Made by a program: the position numbers and the translations under genes. From Bryoerythrophyllum caledonicum (Eukaryota > Streptophyta > Bryopsida > Pottiales > Pottiaceae), in NCBI GenBank assembly GCA_963971425.1, contig OZ020516.1, positions 20,653,332-20,717,331 on the forward strand: 64,000 nt of DNA, given 5' to 3'. Below the pieces are notes generated by a model. That model did not search any database, was not told where the DNA came from, and worked only from the letters and a program-made list of their open reading frames with translations. This document shows, one piece after another, positions 1 to 11,500 of this stretch (within the stretch, counting starts at the first letter, position 1; the number at the start of each line of letters is the position of its first letter).

Positions 1-9
1 GAGGTACGC

Positions 10-770
10 GTGCATGTTTGGTCTTTTTCATTGATGATACGAGTGCAGGGTAGGTTCGATCGGACATTGGTGGACTTCTTTCTGAACCACTTTTGGTTTC
101 CTCTAATCAAAGAGAAGTGGGCGAGGATTCACATTGTGAGCACTGAAGTATCAGAAGACCTGGGAAGGATGTGGGAAGATGTTGAGGGCTTGTGGCCAGG
201 CTTTAAGCAGAAGTACTTTAAGAGTGGCGGCAAAGACACGGACGAGTACGTCGTTCCTTACTTTGCGAGGGATCATTGGTCCCTAGAACACCATATTCAT
301 TATATTGGGAGATTGGGAGCCTCCCAAAATATTATATGAAGCTTAAGTCGACCTAAACATGCAAATATTTAGTGAATTTACATAATGAATTTTGTCCTAC
401 ATGTACAATATGGGTACATATTCAGCTCGAGTTGAGCTGAATGTGTACAGACAATTTCTATTGGGAAAACCATTCATACCTTTCAAAGTCCTCGAAATCT
501 CCCAATATAATGAATATGGTGTTCTAGTAATTTTCCAACGATGCAAGTTGTATCACTTCGATAGCAATAGTCTTACAGGGCATCAGCTTCATAGGGCCCG
601 ACTACGAGTTCTGTCGCTAGATGTACGTTGCGTGGACTCAAGTACAAAGAGTTCCAAGCGATGGGCAGTTGCCGCCTGTTGTGTTCGTAGATGTATATCT
701 GAGGGGGCCTAACGACCACAATGGACATGGAATTGTGCGACTTGTGAGCAAGTACCTTAAGGTATAATAC
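10..770 (+). pseudogene. Ulp1/C48-type cysteine protease fragment, split by a MITE
   Basis: The first part (10-285) reads as a Ulp1-like protease: a 'DFFLNHFWFPLIKEKW' block and then the catalytic histidine in 'ARDHWSL' at about 268-285. The frame is then broken by a 239-bp inverted-repeat element (286-524). When that element is skipped the reading continues directly with 'VIFQRCKLYHFDS' (527 onward), giving the usual His...Asp spacing of C48 peptidases. Further on the sequence continues in another frame ('RGPNDHNGHGIVRLVSKYL', about 690-760), where the family normally has its catalytic Asp-Cys-Gly. No cysteine is visible there, so the copy looks inactive. Such proteases are commonly carried by plant Mutator-like and other DNA transposons; a second copy lies on the opposite strand at 1.3-2.0 kb. 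The left end runs off the window. Confidence 0.6.
286..524. mobile_element. MITE with 29-bp perfect terminal inverted repeats and TA target duplication
   Basis: Bases 286-314 are the exact reverse complement of 496-524 (repeat begins GAACACCATATTCATTATAT). The element is flanked by TA at 284-285 and 525-526, the target duplication of Tc1/mariner/Stowaway-type transposons. It encodes nothing and sits inside a Ulp1-like protease reading frame, which is continuous again once it is removed. It is therefore a non-autonomous element, and the clean target site shows its exact borders. Confidence 0.85.
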
Positions 771-1325
771 GAGAACATGTGTTACTGCCTTGTAATAATA
801 CGAGATCTTAAAACTTGTAACAGTGTATTGACATTACTGCTCCCGTATGTGCAACATGTGCGCGGCAAACAAGATGGTGAGACGTCAAATGCCTTGTCAG
901 TGGGGCTAGAGAGCCCCTGGGAGGTCCAAGATTTGTTGCATGAAATGCTTGCTATTGTTGAGTATGAGCTTAATTTCCGTGGCGGCACCAATGCTGAGTA
1001 TTGTGGTCCGGGGCATGTTGTGTCTGCTAGATATAGGACTATTTTGGAACATTGCTTGAGATGGTTGCGTCACGGAAGGGTACTCCACGTAGTGTTGTAG
1101 GTAGTATTGTCATGGTATAATAGTGTTTTCAACTAGGATAACAATAAAAATGGCAGGCTGGGACTTTTTCACTAACTCTATAACTGTTGAAGAATCCAAA
1201 ATTGAAAATGTCATGATGGCACTTTTTGTGTCAACGCGATCACTGCCGTGTATGCTGCCTATGTTCTCTGTCATCTTTGTTGTCTATGTTCTTTAATTTA
1301 CATCTCCTGTTTTATAAGAGGTTGT

Positions 1326-2021
1326 TTAACCGGATGAAATACCGGCACTACTTACAGGTGGGTCGCACCCGTTACGAGCCGTCGTGGGGTCAAGCTCCAC
1401 AATAACCAAGTGAAACATCTCTTTTAGGATTGCATCTGTGTCCAAGTCGTTCATTAACCCCCTCGTCATGGTCGGGTTTGTCAACTTTTCTGGTCTACAG
1501 CGGTTCTGCACGTTCCAGTGGGCAGTGTTACAATTAGTGTTACAACTAGTGTTACATTGGAAACCAATGTAAGTAGAGACAATATACCTTAACAAATGTG
1601 CGGACATTTCGGATGATGTTGTACCCACACTTGAATGTCCCGTGTTGTTGGGCAATTGGAACTTTGACGTACCTGGGCACGTCAAGCTGCGTCAGTCCTC
1701 GCAAACTTTGCCATGCCTTGTAAACCAAATTCGCAAACGGGAGGTTAGCGTCGTCGAGGATGTGTCCGGAGCACCGAGGGAGTCAAGGTGGTAAGTAGCC
1801 TCTAGATCAAAGATGTAGAGAGACCAATGTTGGTCCTTCCAATAAGAAACCACAATGTCAAAAAGCTGGGCTCCTAATTCAACCGAGTTCGAGATGTTTA
1901 GGTAGCCGCGACCTAGTTGTGAGGCGTCGTTCTCCCCCTTCCCATACATGTCCACCGCGTTGTAGAACCATGTAGAGGCAATGTGGAGGCCTGCACGCTG
2001 CTCCCGGATGACTTTGCACAT
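1326..2021 (-). pseudogene. Ulp1/C48-type protease, decayed copy
   Basis: On the minus strand, 2021-1692 reads 'VSYWKDQHWSLYIFDLEATYHLDSLG', with the family's His (HWSL) and Asp (DSLG) context. Further downstream in a shifted frame (about 1645-1605) 'TFKCGYNIIRNVRTF' matches the catalytic-cysteine region (normally a Gln several residues before a Cys-Gly pair). His, Asp and Cys contexts are thus all present, but frameshifts and stops separate them. It lies downstream of, and on the same strand as, the Mutator-like transposase fossil at 2.4-3.1 kb, so both may have belonged to one element. Confidence 0.6.
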
Positions 2022-2430
2022 GGCTGATCATGCACATGACTTTGCACATGACAAAACGTGCGTCTCGTTAGGAAATATCACACAAGTTCTACCACTGGCA
2101 ATGATTATCAGGTTTTCGCTTTTATAACCAACTGGACAACATGTCAATACAATCCAGCAGCACGTCAGTACACGTAACAGCCATAGCAAGAAATGCGCAA
2201 TCAGTAGCCATAACTAGAAGGTAACGTTTCACAAATACAAAGACACAGATTTATTTAAAACTTCTTTCGTACAACATTGAGTCCTAGAAACTAACATGAA
2301 ACATGTAATACCAAGCCTATACAGAATTCATTCACAGCGGCTACTCGTGAGTGGCAGTGTTTCAGAAATACGCGTCACTAGTGCCAGGACCCCCCCATCT
2401 CATGCAATATAAAAGCATAGCAGTGCATAA

Positions 2431-3180
2431 CTACAGTCTGCTTTTGTCATCACTTCCACTCATTAAGCAATCCTGGAACACTGGTAGTGCCATTTTGCGA
2501 TTGCTTACAAAGTTATAAACGAACGGACGATGTCTTACACCACATAACACAGAAGCTAGTGCACATACCGTCTTCTTGTCAATTCCAAATGTAGCATCTA
2601 TTGATACACCTCCCTTGTTGCCATGTAAGACCATCATCTTACGTTGCCATGGGGTTTGAATCCCCAACGTGAAGGGCATGTTGTCCACCAACAACTCCCA
2701 TGGGACGTGATCCCCGGTCTCGCTGTAGTAGAACACGCTCTCTGGATGTCTTTACTGCCACATACGGACTGATTGCGCATCGTTCGGGTGGAGCATGTAG
2801 GTCTCCATTGCTACTTCCTTTGCAATGTTATGAATGTCCCGGAAAATTATCATCATGACTTCCTCGCCTCGTTCAACAACATCGCAAAGAAACCGGAAGT
2901 GCTTAGCCATAATTTGTGACGGCGTCATCCGGCTACGCAGTGTGTCAGCAATCCACTATCTAACTTCGTCAGACAGATGCACGGAATGAGCACATCTATC
3001 TCCTATCCTACGTTCACCGTGCACCTTGAGACCGTCGTGGGTTACGTGGTCGATATTAATAATTGCGACTTGTGTAATATAATGGGCATGAAGGAGTTGC
3101 CTCACCCAGAGTGAAGCCTGACAACCCTTCTTGATAGAGCAATCCACTGCTTTTTGGAGTCTCTTTTAGCCTTTTGAACT
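2431..3180 (-). pseudogene. Mutator-like (MULE/SWIM type) transposase fossil
   Basis: Reading leftward on the minus strand there are conserved blocks in several frames. A block near 3150-2950 ends 'DRCAHSVHLSDEVR', followed by 'SRMTPSQIMAKHFRFLCDVV' (about 2940-2880), which looks like the N-terminal part of animal- and plant-type MULE transposases. Then comes 'GDHVPWELLVDNMPFTLGIQ' and the catalytic-core signature 'VSIDATFGIDKKTV' (DATFG at 2584-2598), corresponding to the first DDE aspartate. After this the frame closes at 2431. At least two frame changes are needed to read it through, so it is dead. A related fossil lies at 61.9-62.6 kb. Confidence 0.6.
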
Positions 3181-4722
3181 TCCTTCGCTGGATCCCTGTC
3201 CTCGTCGATACAATCTCTGGAGTGACTTTAGGATTTGTACATGGCATAACAACCTCACTGACGTCGTACTGTGACGCCCCTTCATGGACCACTCCTTCTG
3301 GCAATGTTACAACGTCATTCGTGATAGTGGAGTCGACGCACGATCTAGCGTCACTTATGCGAAATCCAACCTCCTGCTGCCCTTGGTCGCAACGCACGGA
3401 CCGAGCAGACGGATTGACGGAACCAGGACCATACGCTCCCTTCTCTTCGATTGGAGTGTCACAAACCTCACCAAAGTCAGCCATTGTCTGTAATATAGAA
3501 GACATCTAGAAGCAATCGCTTTCACTCGCCGAAACAAGCATCGGCGAAGAACCTTCTGGCACGGCATGGAAAACCCGTGGTTTCCCCGGAGTCTTTGCTT
3601 TTGTCGCAACCTACGGTTTATATTTCCGAACCACCTCAAGACGCGCTTGTGTAACATTGTGTGCCGTTGTAACACTACAATCCACGCCTGAGATGGTGGG
3701 TCGTTTTAAACCCAAGTACGATGTGGTCTCCCCTGCTGCTGGCACAAGGCAATCCGATACCACCTCGTGCTTCCGTGGGCCTCTCTTTTTATTTACTGCA
3801 CCTCTTTTGAAAAGAGTAGTGGCATCAACCGGGGCCGCATCAAGGTCAAATGTCGTTGTCACCGCGTGCACAGTGCACATGCCTCTTGCGTGTGGCCCTT
3901 TTTAAAAGAGGTGGCGCATCAACTCGAGCCGCGTTTAAGTCAAACCCCGTAGTCTCTTTGGTCACACTCCTCTTGCGCGGAGCCCACTTCCGCGCAACCT
4001 TCACAGATGAAGATTTCTGTGCATGCTCCGCTGGATCTTCGACGATCAAGGACATAGCGTCGGGGCAATCTTGAGCGGGTTGCTTCTTGCGGCCTCCCTT
4101 CTTTTGGGCAACTGTGGCGCGCTTCGCACAGACCTTTTTATAGTTTGCAACGCCAAAGGTGCCTATTGTCGGGCTGACCGTTTTTCTACGTGACTTCAGC
4201 AACAAGTCCTCCGTAATGTCCTTGACAAATCCTGAAAAATCCTCTAGTCCATACTTGCAACAATATCTACGTGCAAAACATGTAATTTAATTAGATAAAA
4301 CACGGAGAGTCAGATTTACATTCACAAAGTCTGTAACATTGGCCGGCTTAAGAAGGCAACAAACCTCCTCTTAACAAGTCCGATGGTTGGGGTGGGCTTC
4401 CGCTCACCTCTCCACGGACAAACCTCTCGACACACGAATGTAGGTCTCCCCATCTATCATGACGCCTCCATGCCATGGACAAAATCGGCCTGACGTGCAA
4501 TCGAGATAAACAATGTTGCATGGTGATGGCCCTCTCATGAGCACCGCGAGGTGGCTGAATGCAAACCTCCCACAACAACACTTCTAGAAAGATCAAACCC
4601 TCAGGCGGATTTTCAACTGAAGCTTCAATGTGTTCCAGCTCCTTCACATCCGCCTCAGATGGAATACAATTTGCATACACGCCCATCGGCATGCGCCTAG
4701 AACGCCTACCAATCATCTTCAT
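3180..4722 (-). pseudogene. Lys/Arg-rich N-terminal coding region of the neighbouring transposon protein
   Basis: Minus-strand reading frames from 4722 to 3180 are rich in basic AT-hook-like stretches ('KKGGRKKQP', 'KKRGPRKHE', 'RKWAPRKRS'). They contain an internal peptide repeat: 'FDLNAARVDAPPLLKRA' (near 3950-3900) and 'FDLDAAPVDATTLFKRG' (near 3850-3800). The stretch runs toward the MULE-type transposase at 3.1-2.4 kb on the same strand, so I infer that it is the DNA-binding N-terminal part of that protein or a second protein of the same element. Several stops interrupt it. I do not recognise a named domain. Confidence 0.35.
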
Positions 4723-5183
4723 CTCGTTGTGCTATGTAGTACTGAAGGCTGCCTGGACGAAAAAAGAAAACTGTACTGGATGTTTTGCTCTAGAGATTTG
4801 AACCTTGATTCAGCCAACGGAAACACTGGTTACTTATCGAGAAGTGAAAGTGCTACGAAACCCTAAATTTGAACGGTGGCGACCAATGTAATAATAGTTG
4901 TTTTATCATGGTTCTGCACAGACCGTAGTAATTGTAAATTCTAGACCTGAAACAGTGCGTGGCCAATACTGTGAATGTAACAGTGCTGCCCGCAGCCCTA
5001 GCTATGATCCCGGCGGCTAAAACATGGTTACATAACAAAATAACGTTCTCCCTGTAATTCATCTTGAGGCCTCTATTTTTAAATTTTTTTTTTGAAACAA
5101 AACAAACAAGGTTTAATTGCAAAAAGTCACCAGTACAGACAAGCGCGCCAGTTCCGGCAACGCCAAGGACTCAAGACCCCGAA

Positions 5184-6084
5184 CTAGACATGAAACTCTT
5201 TGACCCAAAGAATGTGGTCGCCTTGAACGCTACACAGCAACTCATGACAACCCCAAGTGGAGTCGAAAAGGTTCGCCGCCTTGTTCCTACTAGCCTCCGT
5301 GTTGGCAGTCTGGATTCTGCCCCAAACAATCCTACCGTAGTCCGTGAGGCCTTGCCAAATGACATTCTCGATCTTGTAATGATTCCACCTGCATTGGTTA
5401 AACACCCAGTCATTTCGGGCAAGCCAGAGAGTCCAGAGAGTAGTTCCTCTAAGAAGGAGCCAGATTCTACTGAAGGTCGCAAATTTACGAGGGGGCCGAC
5501 TTCCAAAGAAAGCCTGCTTGAAGTTAGCCTTGCCCCATTCGGAGTGAGTGGATTTGCTGAGGCGTCTAAGGATCTCGTTCACATAGTCCCATGTGCTTCT
5601 GGCTTGGCTACAGTTCCAAAATCTATGCATGATGTTCTCCTGGTCTCCCGTGCTATACACAGTGCAGGTGTCATCGATATGAGGAGAAGCGCGTTTCCTC
5701 CATTGGTTCACAGCAATTGCCTTTTGCCACAATTGCCAAATGAGGCCCGCTTCTTTTCCACTCCGGTCTTTATCCTAAACGTTACGCCATCTGAGTTTGA
5801 AGTTGTGAGGAAGGATTTGGCTCCATTTCTTCTGAACAACATTCGGAGGAGGGCGGCGAGCACGAAGTAACATCCTCCCATGTTTGGTGGAATAGTTCAG
5901 AAAGGGGATTGGCTTTTTCTTGTCAGGCCAAAGGATGCGACCCGGATCCCACTTGAGAGAGTTGGTTTTGCCATAGTAGAGAAGAATTCTTTTCTCCTGC
6001 TTCTCCTTCTTGAGATGGACCACTCTCACCCGTTCGAGTTTCCCCCAGGCAATGAGAGTACTAATACCCACGGTCGTGGGTCTC
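5184..6084 (-). pseudogene. LINE reverse-transcriptase C-terminal zinc-binding domain (zf-RVT) fragment
   Basis: The minus strand 5732-5184 reads 'ENIMHRFWNCSQARSTWDYV' and then 'TLWTLWLARNDWVFN', the signature of the zf-RVT domain at the end of plant L1-type LINE ORF2 proteins (normally a zinc-chelating His and Cys in 'E...H.F..C..A...W'). Upstream on the same strand (about 6084-5775), after a frame change, 'GISTLIAWGKLERVRVVHLK' probably belongs to the same protein. The element is 5'-truncated, and a Mutator-type MITE is inserted immediately beyond it at 6085. It is unrelated to the large LINE at 36-48 kb. Confidence 0.6.
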
Positions 6085-6363
6085 CGATTTGACAAGAAAC
6101 CCCCCACGCTCAGACTTACCATGTGGGGGAGGAGGTGGTGGGGCCAAAACCTGGCCCCTATTTTGTTTTTGGATGGGGACCTAAATTTAGCCGAAGGGGG
6201 ACCTGTATACTAAATAGGGGCCGTAGGTCCCAATTTCGTTAAAAAAAAGCCAAAAAATGCCTCTGACCCCCCCAAAATGGGAGGCCCAGATAAATGAGCC
6301 CATGCAATTAAGACGGGGCCCCACCTCGGGTAAGCCCGAGCTTGGGGGGTTTCCTGTCCGCGC
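6085..6363. mobile_element. Mutator-type MITE with 10-bp target duplication
   Basis: Bases 6091-6120 and the reverse complement of about 6329-6358 form a roughly 30-bp terminal inverted repeat with few mismatches (core GAAACCCCCCA). The element is flanked on both sides by CGTGGGTCTC (6075-6084 and 6364-6373), a 9-10 bp direct repeat as made by Mutator-family transposases. Its interior ('ggtggtggggccaaa...ccctattttgtttttg...') is clearly related to the element at 33.0-33.3 kb. It has no coding capacity. Confidence 0.8.
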
Positions 6364-6373
6364 CGTGGGTCTC

Positions 6374-8570
6374 TTGAGGAGAATCCTGGCTCTACCAGCC
6401 ACAGTGAGGCCTCTATCTTTCGTGTGTAATAGGCCCCAGACATTTTAGGAATGTCAACGCCTTCCACTCGATGCAGCTGTCACACACCACCAACTTGCAG
6501 ACGTTTCGTTTCCAAAACGGGTAAGACCACACCAAACATTCCAAAGGGAGCGAAGTTGACCTCAGTATCATACCCAGCAACTTCTGCCTCCCCAGAAAAG
6601 CCCCAACCCCTAAACCTGGACCAAAGGAATCCACCACATAATTTACAACTTGTGCAATACAGACGATACGCTGGCAATACTGATGTGGTACCCGACCAAT
6701 ACCTCGATGACACCGTGGGTGATACTGGGGAAGTCCACACAGTCACAACCGTCGATCTCCATGAGTTAGTGATAACATGCTACACTCAGGCGATACTACC
6801 GCAATGCCACTGTGATACTCGGGCACGTGAACGAGCCAGTGGTGCAGACCCCCCCCCAAGACGTCAATTCATGGCACTTTAGAAGTCAAATATGTAGTAC
6901 TAGTGGACCCCATTTTGGCCCGTTAACATCTTCAAAGACAGAAACATTCTACATGTGTATGAAAAATCGGAATATCAATAGAAACTTCTAGCAAAACTTT
7001 GGAGCTACCCGAAGTCTCCAATATTGCACTTAGAATAACAAAACTTTCTTCTTAAAGGTCCGGTGTGAAAAACAGTAATATTCTCACAAAAGCTACTACT
7101 ACGTCACATCTTCATAAAAAAATTCCAAAAAATTCATGATCAAAACTGAGACCATAGGAACTAGCGTGAAAACGGAAAAAGTCCCCTTAGCGAGAAAAAT
7201 TAAACCCCAAATTCCTAAAAGTCCCCTCATGTGCCTCCAAAGTCACCGGAATGTAGGGGTATAAGCCCCAGATTCACTCACCCGTAAAAGCTTCCACGTG
7301 GCTTCACCTCACTTCACATGTGTTCATTTACTATAAGGAGATCTCATGTGACGGACTCTGGTACCACCGTGATACCCGGAATATACCAAGGCGTCACGTC
7401 TCGGATGTTTACGACAGGTTCTTACTCCGGCGATACCACCGCGATGCTGCAGTAATACCAGGTCATTCACGTCGCGTGAGGGGCCACCTGAGCCGTCGGA
7501 TCTCCCAAACGCGCGATCTCGACCGTCTCATGGACTGAAAGGGCGTACGTAGCGGAGATACTCAGTTTGATGCTATCCAATACCCAGGTTGATACTGAGG
7601 CAATGTCTGTGAACATGTGAAGGTCGTTGTTTGACCGTAGGCTTCATCGCTGGAAATGGCTCCGCCGCGAAGCTCGCGCCCGCCCGCCCGCCCGCCCGCC
7701 CGCCCGCCCGCGCAGCATCTCGCTCGCTCGGTGGCTACCTGCTATCCTTAGCCCGCCGCGCCAGAGCCGTGCACTCCTCGTCCATCGCTTGTGGACATGA
7801 TCTTACAGTCTGTGTGCAGGCACTTCCGAAGTTGAATCTAACTTGAAGGATCTACTGGTGGATGAAGTTGTTTTGCCAGCTGCTATCCTCTTGATAACAG
7901 TACCGTAGTCAAGGCGCAGATACAACTTTAGAGCTCTCTTTTAGGTGTAAGTTGGATCACTGTGTGTTTGTGTCTAGACTAGTGTGCTTCTTCGACCAGT
8001 GAGTTGGAGAGGGTACGTGTTGATCGGTTGGATGGTGCAGTGAGTGAGTGAGCGGCGGGCCGCTCAAGCGAGGTTCTCGGTTTCTAGAATATTTGCCTGG
8101 TCGAAATTCCGGTTTTTGGGTTGGAGTTGTGAGTTCTTCAATCGGAATCAGTTAGTTGGATGGTAGTTCAGTTGTAGGGCGGCGGTTGGACTTTCTGCTG
8201 AGTTCGGTAGCTTTTGTTCCGGATGGTGATTCATCGGTTGTTTGAGCGATGTTCCGACAAAGATTCATGTGCAGGTTTAATTATGTTGAATTTCAGATTC
8301 AAGGTTGGGAGCGTGGTTCTTGAGGATGAGGCGGTTAGTTCGAAGCTCTCGGGATCCTGCAGAGTTTCTGGAACTGTGTGTGGAAGAGTGGCAACCCTTA
8401 GGACCATCAGTTGCAGTATCAGCTGGGCGTATATATCACGTCATTAGCAGGACATGACAGTGCTATCTGGGGTTAGAGATCAATATCAGTGCATCATTGG
8501 CAGTGTCAATTGATCGTGACGTTTCCTGAGGGTTATTCACCATTTTGGAGGGCCTAGTAGATTGTTTGCG
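6374..8570. other. Upstream region of the receptor kinase: degenerate ATACC repeats, CCCG microsatellite, probable 5' leader
   Basis: No protein gene is convincing here. Between 6660 and 7620 words such as GATACC, AATACC, GATACTG and GGTACC recur every 15-40 bases. At 7677-7711 there is a run of CCCG units. From about 7800 to 8570 the sequence looks like ordinary leader or promoter DNA ahead of the kinase start at 8571. No confident TATA box was identified. Confidence 0.4.
7677..7711. repeat. (CCCG)n microsatellite
   Basis: About eight uninterrupted CCCG tetramers. The opposite strand is (CGGG)n, which could fold into a G-quadruplex. It lies about 860 bp upstream of the receptor-kinase start codon and so may be in its promoter or leader. 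Confidence 0.85.
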
Positions 8571-11500
8571 ATGGTGGCTGTGCCCGGGATCATGAGCAGG
8601 AAAGGTGTCCCAGGGCTTAAGATTGTGGCACTAGTTGTGGTGATACTAGTTGCTGCGAGTAACCACTGCCTGGCACAGTCTAGCTTGGACGATGCCGCGG
8701 CATACTTGAACAATGTGGAGGAGGAGGTCATGAGCGTGGCTACCAAAGCCGCTGAAAATTTCGACAACACGTGTGGTACATATCTACACTATACTTTGGC
8801 TGACAATGATAATCAATGAACATCAATGAATAGTTTGGAGATTTTTCAGAAGCCAAAGTTAGTGAAACGTCACCGATATCTTAATTCATTAGCCATATGC
8901 AGGGTTCATGTACTTTATTTTAGTGTTATTTGGACAGTAAAGGAACATTTCACTTTGACCAAAGATCACTTCCGAACTGCAGATTTGGTGGCTTCGTGTG
9001 GAGGCAGCTGCTCCAGGCAGGCATGCCAACCTCTGCAAGGCGACCTTGACCACATGGCGTGCAAAAATGTGCTCAATAACCCAATCTGTAGCGATGCAAG
9101 TGGCAAACTCGGATGCACCCAGATCCGGGTCAACCTCGCCAGGAGCTACGTCAGGTATGTCCCTGATAAAGTACTGTGAAGGAGAGGAGAAAACTACACT
9201 CAAATCTCTTCATTATCACTGACTCTAGTCGTGAGGACTCCATTATCACTGACTCTAGTCGTGAGGACTCCATTATCACTGACTCTAGTCGTGAGGACTC
9301 CATTATCACATGCCCCTAATTGTGACCCACCTGATTCTGGAGATGTGATTTTGTGGTATCATAGAAGGTGATATAAGAGAGGTTAGAGTGTACTATTCTT
9401 AACACGATGAATTGTTGACGTGACTGCAGGCTTCCCACTTCACGAAATGTCACGTTGACAAGTGCAGCCAACAACACCATATGCAGCCAGAGGATGCTTG
9501 AGCCCCTGTTTCTGGAAATCTCCAGGGCTCACAACAGTGCCATGAATCTCACTTCATGGATCTACTTTGGATCCGTGGAGGGAGTGCAACGCTCTTTCCC
9601 TGGTCGTGTAAGTTCCGAATCCCTCCTCATCAACCAAAGGGTGATAATCTTCAAAGAGCAGGCCGGTCTCCAATAGTACAAATGGGGCTGTTCAATGACA
9701 CTTTTACATTATGCATAAGTTTTCGACACTTTCTCTGACGCTTTTCCCAAAAAAGTGTTGAAATTAATGTATCGAAAACAGCCCCATTTGTACTAGAGTC
9801 TCATTTTAGATGACTTTAATCCGAGAATGTTGAGGAAGTCCAGCCTGCTTTTGTTCAGGTGAGATAGAACTGTGGTTGGGAAGAATTATTCGTCTGACAG
9901 AGCCATTGACTGACATCATGGTGCAGGATCAAAAATCGCAGACTTGTACATTTGATCCGAGAATACGTCCGTGGTGAGTAGTCCACCACTCTTGTTTGTA
10001 ATCTGATGGCTGGCTTAAGGTAGTTGTATTGAAACATATGCTGCAATCAAGTGGGTGAAACAATCAATGGAAGTGAAGAAGATCAATGAGTTGGTTCATG
10101 AGAAGTTTAGATAGTCCTAAAGTAGTGAATTTCACTTCGTATTAGACTAATTCACGTGAGATATTTGCAGGTACAAGGCCGCAACCGCTGTGCAGAAGGA
10201 CCTCGTCATTCTCCTGGACCGTGGGAACTCCATGGGCGATGACCTGCCTGGGGACATCTTCCAATCTCGGGACTTCACCAAGTTCACGGCCTCTGTCAAC
10301 ATGATCAGCGAGCTTCTCGGCACGCTCACCTACGGCGACCGCGTCTCGATCATCACCTTCTCAAGCTCAGCCAGTGCCATCTTGGTGAACGAGACGGTCA
10401 GTGCCTGCCACCAGCTCACGTGTTAGCATCTAGATCCTTACCTGTCAATCAATAGTAACTGTATGTAAAAACATAATTATCAAAGACAAAAACATCAGAA
10501 ATTAAAAAAACCAGCAATTTTATTAGTTGAACGCATGATTGTTAAGTATTCACTCTAGTTACTGAGGTTTCTGAGGTTTGGGGAACTTGCAGATGACATC
10601 CACTGGAAACTCGACGGATATGCAACCCATGAGAAGTGAGTTGCGCTCCTTGACAGTGGACCCGAAGCCGGGGCCCTCCAGTCTGCAAACAGGCCTCTTG
10701 AAGGCCAACCAGACGTTCAGCACGAACGCGTTGAAGATCCTCATCGTCCTCACAGACGGCCAGTCTGCTTTAACTCCCACAATCATGCCCACCTTGGAGC
10801 CCGTGCTGACCTCCTTCCGAGACCAGCGAGTCCTGGCCCTGTTCTACAGCTTCGACAGGACGGAGCCTTGCAGAGCCGCGCTCTCCACGATCGCGTGCGC
10901 CGTGAACGGGTCGTACGAGCGCGTGAGCCAGACGGTCCTCAACCCCCTTTGGACGTTGCGGTCCTACTTCGGCATCGTGGCCTACTGGCGGCTCAAAAAG
11001 CAGGGGTTCCGACCTTACTGGAGCAAGCCCTACCCGGACTATGGCAGCCTCGGCGAAGTCATCACCGTCGCCTACCCTGTGTTTGCCGCCGACAACTACA
11101 CGCTTGTGGGCGTCGTCGGCTCCGACATCATCATTACCGACCTTGGCGCCACCGCCAACGGCTTCTCGCAGGCTTTGAGCGTTCGCAACCCCGACGATAT
11201 CATCCCTGACATCAATGCCGAGCCGCTCCCTTGCAATGTGAGTGCCCCCCTCTACCGACACTAACTACGCCATCTACCGACACTAACTACGCCATCTACC
11301 GACACTAACTATGCTATCTACCGACACTAACTGTGGTGTGGCACCCAACTAAATACAAACACAAACACAAAATGTAAAGTCTAACACTATTTGCCTGTTC
11401 GAGTAAATTTATGCAGTAGAAGGATAAAACTTGTATTTGTACATGTGGTGGAAGGTTTCTCCAACCCCTTGCTACTCTAAACATTAAATTTATAACTGCT

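Noticed and set aside
5064..5870. 268-codon plus-strand open frame
   Set aside because: It is antisense to the LINE zf-RVT fragment, whose minus-strand reading matches a known domain; the plus-strand product resembles nothing.
9211..9309. CRISPR-like array of 30-bp repeats
   Set aside because: The units are directly adjacent without spacers and lie in a plant intron; it is a minisatellite.
10770..11261. 163-codon minus-strand open frame
   Set aside because: It is antisense to a well-supported exon of the receptor kinase (VWA-Cache exon 10593-11237) in GC-rich DNA where stop codons are rare; no family resemblance.
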